NCBI RefSeq assembly: GCF_947489715.1
Contig: NZ_CANLER010000003.1
Coordinates: forward strand, 186,001 to 250,000
Direction: 5' to 3'
DNA from: an uncultured Roseovarius sp.
GTDB taxonomy: Bacteria > Pseudomonadota > Alphaproteobacteria > Rhodobacterales > Rhodobacteraceae
DNA length: 64,000 bases
Below, in pieces: positions 63,437 to 64,000 of this stretch (position 1 is the first letter of the stretch; every line of letters starts with the position of its first letter). The notes beneath the pieces were generated by a model that made no database searches, had not been told where the DNA came from, and saw nothing but the letters and a program-made list of their open reading frames with translations. The translations under genes and the position numbers were made by a program.

Positions 63437-64000
63437 TTGCGGTTCTTCACTGATGCCAACGGCAATTTCAACTGGGCAGCAATCGGTGGCATTTGTGCGA
63501 CCATTGGTTCAGTCTTGGCACTTTTGGCTTTCTTTACGTCCGACAAAACCGCGGATGCAACGGCTAAAAATATTGAAACGGTGATCGGCGACTACGTGAT
63601 TGGCGATAAAGTCGAAGGGATTACACTTGAGCAGTATGAAAGCGGTCTAAAACGTCGGGAAGAAGAGATACTGGCGCGGCTTGATTCCGGTGACATCACC
63701 GGTCAAGACGCAGCGGGATTACGAGACGCCCTGCAACAGATTGATGCGCGTCAATCAGACCTGCAAAAGTCTTATGCCGAAGTCGCTTTGCTCACCGCCG
63801 ATATTCGGGCCTTTTACGAAAGCGTCGCTGACAAGGAGCTTTTGAACGAGGCTGTGCTTGAGATCTTTGATGGTAACAGCGCAGGCGCCGCAACGAAGGC
63901 TATTGCTGCAGGAATACCTGTCGAAGGAGTAGGGACTATTGAGAATCTTTCAACTATCTTTCAGCCAGTGCGAACCCGCGCAGATTTCTTGCAGCACGTA
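63437..64000 (+). CDS. Membrane-anchored coiled-coil protein, unknown, 3' end outside window
   Basis: An open frame of 188 codons to the window end, starting with TTG at 63437 (LRFFTDANGNFNW) after AAAGGAAT at 8-base spacing. One hydrophobic helix (AAIGGICATIGSVLALLAFF) is followed by NIETVIGDYVIGDKVEGITLEQYESGLKRREEEIL, then charged helices likely to coil (QQIDARQSDLQKSYAEVALL). The GDYVIGDK...LEQYESGLKRRE pattern recalls linkers before TPR or signalling domains in large bacterial effector or defence proteins, but the rest is missing. I do not recognise a family. Confidence 0.7.
   Translation, partial: MRFFTDANGNFNWAAIGGICATIGSVLALLAFFTSDKTADATAKNIETVIGDYVIGDKVEGITLEQYESGLKRREEEILARLDSGDITGQDAAGLRDALQQIDARQSDLQKSYAEVALLTADIRAFYESVADKELLNEAVLEIFDGNSAGAATKAIAAGIPVEGVGTIENLSTIFQPVRTRADFLQHV

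Overview
The window comes from a GC-rich alphaproteobacterial chromosome, most likely a marine Rhodobacteraceae (Roseobacter-group) genome. The evidence is codon and protein style, the monomeric NADP-isocitrate dehydrogenase, a complete N-methylglutamate (methylamine) pathway, an HpbD-like betaine epimerase, CreD, and characteristic intergenic hairpins. I see no rRNA, tRNA, CRISPR array, insertion sequence, integrase or phage gene. Coding density is high and many genes are joined by 1-4 base overlaps.

Layout. 1-11.1 kb: housekeeping and small metabolism (acyl-CoA synthetase cut by the window edge, DsbA-like oxidoreductase, small K+ channel, MFS exporter, monomeric Icd with paired hairpins downstream, class II amidotransferase, Lrp regulator, hydrolase, exonuclease III, Asp-box repeat protein). 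11.1-26.7 kb: membrane proteins, a PLP decarboxylase, CreD, flavoprotein dehydrogenase, methyltransferase, M20 amidohydrolase, Rpe, and a copper module in which CopA and CueR follow a textbook 19-bp-spacer MerR-type promoter.

26.7-37.0 kb: a tightly overlapping minus-strand operon. In order of transcription it encodes a GntR regulator, a DHDPS-family lyase, an aldehyde dehydrogenase, an MttB-family methyltransferase without pyrrolysine, an HpbD-like epimerase, a cytochrome P450, two SDRs, an amine-oxidase-type flavoprotein and, less tightly linked, a GXWXG/DUF4334 protein. I read this as a degradation route for a quaternary or N-methylated cyclic amino acid (hydroxyproline betaine or similar), with an unusual demethylation set in place of Rieske oxygenases. 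It is the best candidate in the window for an undescribed system.

37.2-53.3 kb: methylamine oxidation by the N-methylglutamate pathway. gmaS makes gamma-glutamylmethylamide from methylamine and glutamate, mgsABC convert it to N-methylglutamate, and mgdABCD oxidise that to glutamate and a C1 unit. The first block is minus strand and continues into two proteins of unknown function and a nitrilase-superfamily hydrolase. The second block is plus strand. Between and around them lie a GntR/FCD regulator, a class I amidotransferase and two AraC-type regulators.

53.3-64 kb: HAD phosphatase, strong terminator, a large acidic low-complexity protein of unknown function, thiamine pyrophosphokinase, a lipase-like protein, a DMT exporter, a membrane protein with internal repeats, L-serine ammonia-lyase, a GST, and a lower-GC stretch with the start of an unrecognised membrane-anchored coiled-coil protein that runs off the end. 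Two separate loci carry 4 x 11-bp tandem repeats of the same consensus, and a third intergenic gap carries six GTACG motifs. None of these is explained by the genes.
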